IMG/VR virus record: IMGVR_UViG_3300035487_000104
Location: 1 to 23,569 of that record
Length of the DNA: 23,569 nt
Strand: one strand, 5' to 3'
From: a virus
Below the pieces are notes generated by a model, which worked only from the letters and a program-made list of their open reading frames with translations, was not told the origin of the DNA and did not search any database. How positions within the stretch are numbered: the first letter of the stretch is position 1; each line of letters starts with the position of its first letter. Both the position numbers and the translations under genes were made by a program. Below, one piece after another: positions 22,008-23,569 of this stretch.

Positions 22008-23183
22008 CTATGCCGTTAGATAACGGATTATTACGATGCCTGATCCGCCGTTAGAGCCTATTTTTTCAGAAGCAGTGTTAGAGTCATCTGCTCCACCGCC
22101 CCCACCGCTACGATTTGCAACAGCATTTATTGCATTGGTTACGTTCCTTCGAGCAGCGGTACCTGCATTAGTACCTGCTGTTCCTGTGGCACCACCAGTT
22201 CCAGAAGACGCTGCGCCACCGCCAGAAAGAGATATTGATGTCCCGTAAGTGTTAATCGCCGCAGAGCCTCCATTCATTCCTGATCCAGCAGTACCTGAGC
22301 CACCTCCACCGCCGCCATTTGCCGTGTTTCCACTAGCACCTGCATTGCCTTGACCAGCAGTACCTGCGCCACCTGCGTATGTAATTGAACCATATCCACC
22401 CATTCCGCCACCAGAGCCACCTGCTACTCCGACAGACCCTGAACTAGGCCCTGCGTGGCCTCCCGTTCCGCCTCCTACTGCTGTCTGACTATTAAAAGTA
22501 GTGGTTGCTCCATTGGCACCATTCGCATTGGAAACTCCACCTGCGCCACCTGCTCCGATAACAATAGGGAAAGTCCCAACAGCTATAGCTTGGTCGGATA
22601 GGACTATAAGGCCACCTGCTCCGCCGCCACCTGCTCCACCCGATGCATTTTCACCACCTATAGCTCCACCGCCGCCACCACCACCCGCTGCAACATAGAA
22701 ATCTATGCTACCACTGGAAGAAACGACAAAGTTACTAGAAGATGTAAATGTGTGGATTGTATAAAGACCAGATGTTGTTACTGTCCCACCTGTTGCAGAT
22801 GGGTTTGGACTAATATCTCCAGTTCCCTCACCCACGTTTTTCCAAAGATTAGACCCAGCCGTAGCATCCGTTAAGATATACTGCTCACCAGAAGTCTTGT
22901 TAATCCACATATGTCCAACACCAGATGTCGGGTTGGTGTTTCGTGTTGGGTCTGATGTGGAAACTGTGCAGTCTGTCAGGGTAGCTAGGCTACTGGAAAC
23001 ACCAGTAAGGTTAGCACCACTACCAGTAAACGATGTAGCTGCAATGTTACCAGCACTGTCTAATGTTGCAACAGTTCCATTACTGTCTGGTAGTGTAATG
23101 GTTCGATCAGTGTTTGTGTTAGGAGTAGAAAGTGTGACTACGCCAGTGCCTGATGCATTCGGGGTAAGGGCTATCTTACTCAT
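22008..23183 (-). CDS. glycine-rich tail fibre protein, 391 aa
   Basis: A 391-residue fibre-type protein. The N-terminal 60 residues (SKIALTPNASGTGVVTLST, DRTITLPDSNGTVATLDSAG) are a virion-attachment motif common to marine phage fibres. Residues about 75-165 form a small beta domain with HMWINKTSGEQYILTD. From about 167 to 383 the chain is glycine-rich, with runs of up to seven Gly separated by Ala, Ser, Asn and Thr, ending in NGGSGIVIIRYLTA. Such domains can pack as polyglycine helices and serve as receptor-binding adhesins. The gene is visibly richer in G+C than its neighbours because of Gly codons. ATG 23183 overlaps the previous stop as TAATG. Likely host-recognition protein. Confidence 0.85.
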   Translation of the reverse strand: MSKIALTPNASGTGVVTLSTPNTNTDRTITLPDSNGTVATLDSAGNIAATSFTGSGANLTGVSSSLATLTDCTVSTSDPTRNTNPTSGVGHMWINKTSGEQYILTDATAGSNLWKNVGEGTGDISPNPSATGGTVTTSGLYTIHTFTSSSNFVVSSSGSIDFYVAAGGGGGGGAIGGENASGGAGGGGAGGLIVLSDQAIAVGTFPIVIGAGGAGGVSNANGANGATTTFNSQTAVGGGTGGHAGPSSGSVGVAGGSGGGMGGYGSITYAGGAGTAGQGNAGASGNTANGGGGGGSGTAGSGMNGGSAAINTYGTSISLSGGGAASSGTGGATGTAGTNAGTAARRNVTNAINAVANRSGGGGGADDSNTASEKIGSNGGSGIVIIRYLTA

Positions 23184-23569
23184 TATACTATCTCCTGACT
23201 TATAAGATCAACTGTAGTGCCGCCATCCAGAGTGAAGAAGTCGTAGGTTACTCTTTTTAAATTTTGGGGTGTAGTAGGTGGGGTAACTACTGATGAAGGA
23301 AGGCTCAAAGTGTAGTAATCAGCTAAGAGGAACTGGTGTATTTTTGTATTTGAACCATCTTGCCCTATAACGTACATATCCTCTCCTAGAGGACTGAAAA
23401 AAACCGATTTAATAGCAGAACTTTGACTTGATGTTGACGTAGACCTAACATAAGTTGCAGTAGAAATATCCCAGCCAGTAGATAGTGTATATTCTAAAAC
23501 AGCTTGGTTTTGGTCATCTGCAATATACATTTTAAGGCCATCAGTCTTTCTAAAGTGTAGACCGATAGG
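23183..23569 (-). CDS. C-terminal part of a propeller-like fibre or tail protein, cut by window edge
   Basis: The frame is open through the right edge of the window, so this is the end of a longer gene whose start lies outside. The visible 128 residues hold two repeat-like units: LHFRKTDGLKMYIADD with EYTLSTGWDISTATY, then FFSPLGEDMYVIGQDGS with HQFLLADYYTL. This spacing of aromatic DGxxMY and YTLST blocks fits beta-propeller blades in phage receptor-binding or tail proteins. The last 35 residues are a different, Thr/Pro-containing end (VVTPPTTPQNLKRVTYD). An ATG at 23530 is internal to the repeat and is probably not the start. It is coupled to the glycine-rich fibre gene by TAATG. Confidence 0.75.
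   Translation of the reverse strand, partial: PIGLHFRKTDGLKMYIADDQNQAVLEYTLSTGWDISTATYVRSTSTSSQSSAIKSVFFSPLGEDMYVIGQDGSNTKIHQFLLADYYTLSLPSSVVTPPTTPQNLKRVTYDFFTLDGGTTVDLISQEIV

Noticed and set aside
22036-22698. Plus-strand proline-rich frames opposite the fibre gene
   Set aside because: They are the mirror image of glycine codons (GGN read as NCC) in the glycine-rich fibre and have no ribosome binding sites.
22100-22700. Possible tandem DNA repeat or CRISPR-like array in the fibre gene
   Set aside because: Repetition comes from glycine codons with irregular spacing; no constant repeat and spacer units are present.

Overview
The window is a stretch of a lytic, short-tailed (podovirus, T7-like) bacteriophage genome. 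The evidence is an almost complete head and tail module in T7-like order, very tight packing with no intergenic gap longer than about 120 bases, and many start/stop overlaps. The small proteins and the glutaredoxin/PhoH pair are of types I associate with marine phages, so a marine bacterial host is a reasonable inference, but the sequence does not identify the host. There is no phage RNA polymerase, integrase, repressor, tRNA, CRISPR or insertion sequence in the window.

Left edge, plus strand (about 16-1800): the end of a metabolism/replication operon. It holds a tiny membrane protein, a glutaredoxin, an acidic 65-residue protein, a PhoH-like ATPase and a small protein with a possible PD-(D/E)XK nuclease signature. 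It meets the minus-strand operon head-on at a hairpin terminator (1810-1848).

Minus strand, read right to left (23569 down to 1847): the late operon. It starts with the C-terminal end of a fibre-like protein cut by the window edge, a glycine-rich tail fibre and a 92-residue phage protein. Then come the large terminase, a promoter, portal, an 80-residue protein, scaffold and major capsid protein. A terminator-like hairpin and a second promoter follow, then a virion surface-type protein, tail tubular protein A, a 105-residue protein and tail tubular protein B. After these come a GNAT acetyltransferase in the place of T7 gene 13, a gp14-like internal protein, a 1502-residue and a 683-residue internal (ejection) protein, and a separate lysozyme-like protein with a peptidoglycan-binding domain. 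The operon ends with two membrane proteins (holin-like and spanin-like) and a run of five short genes, two of them below about 50 residues and very lysine-rich.

How it fits together: fibres and tubular proteins recognise the host and form the tail; gp14-like, 1502-aa and 683-aa proteins probably form the ejection apparatus, with wall cutting supplied by the separate lysozyme-like protein; terminase, portal, scaffold and capsid protein package DNA. The two clear promoters in the late region are near-perfect sigma-70 sites (TTGACA, 17-base spacer, TATAAT or TATTAT) with a shared spacer pattern. This suggests that the late genes are read by host RNA polymerase. Six gene junctions use the TAATG stop/start overlap and three use ATGA, which points to strong translational coupling. 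I found no convincing new defence or anti-defence system. The most notable items are the paired promoters with palindromes, the stand-alone lysozyme with its repeated NFWD motif and possible second membrane-anchored start, the nuclease candidate, and the unexplained cluster of tiny basic genes.
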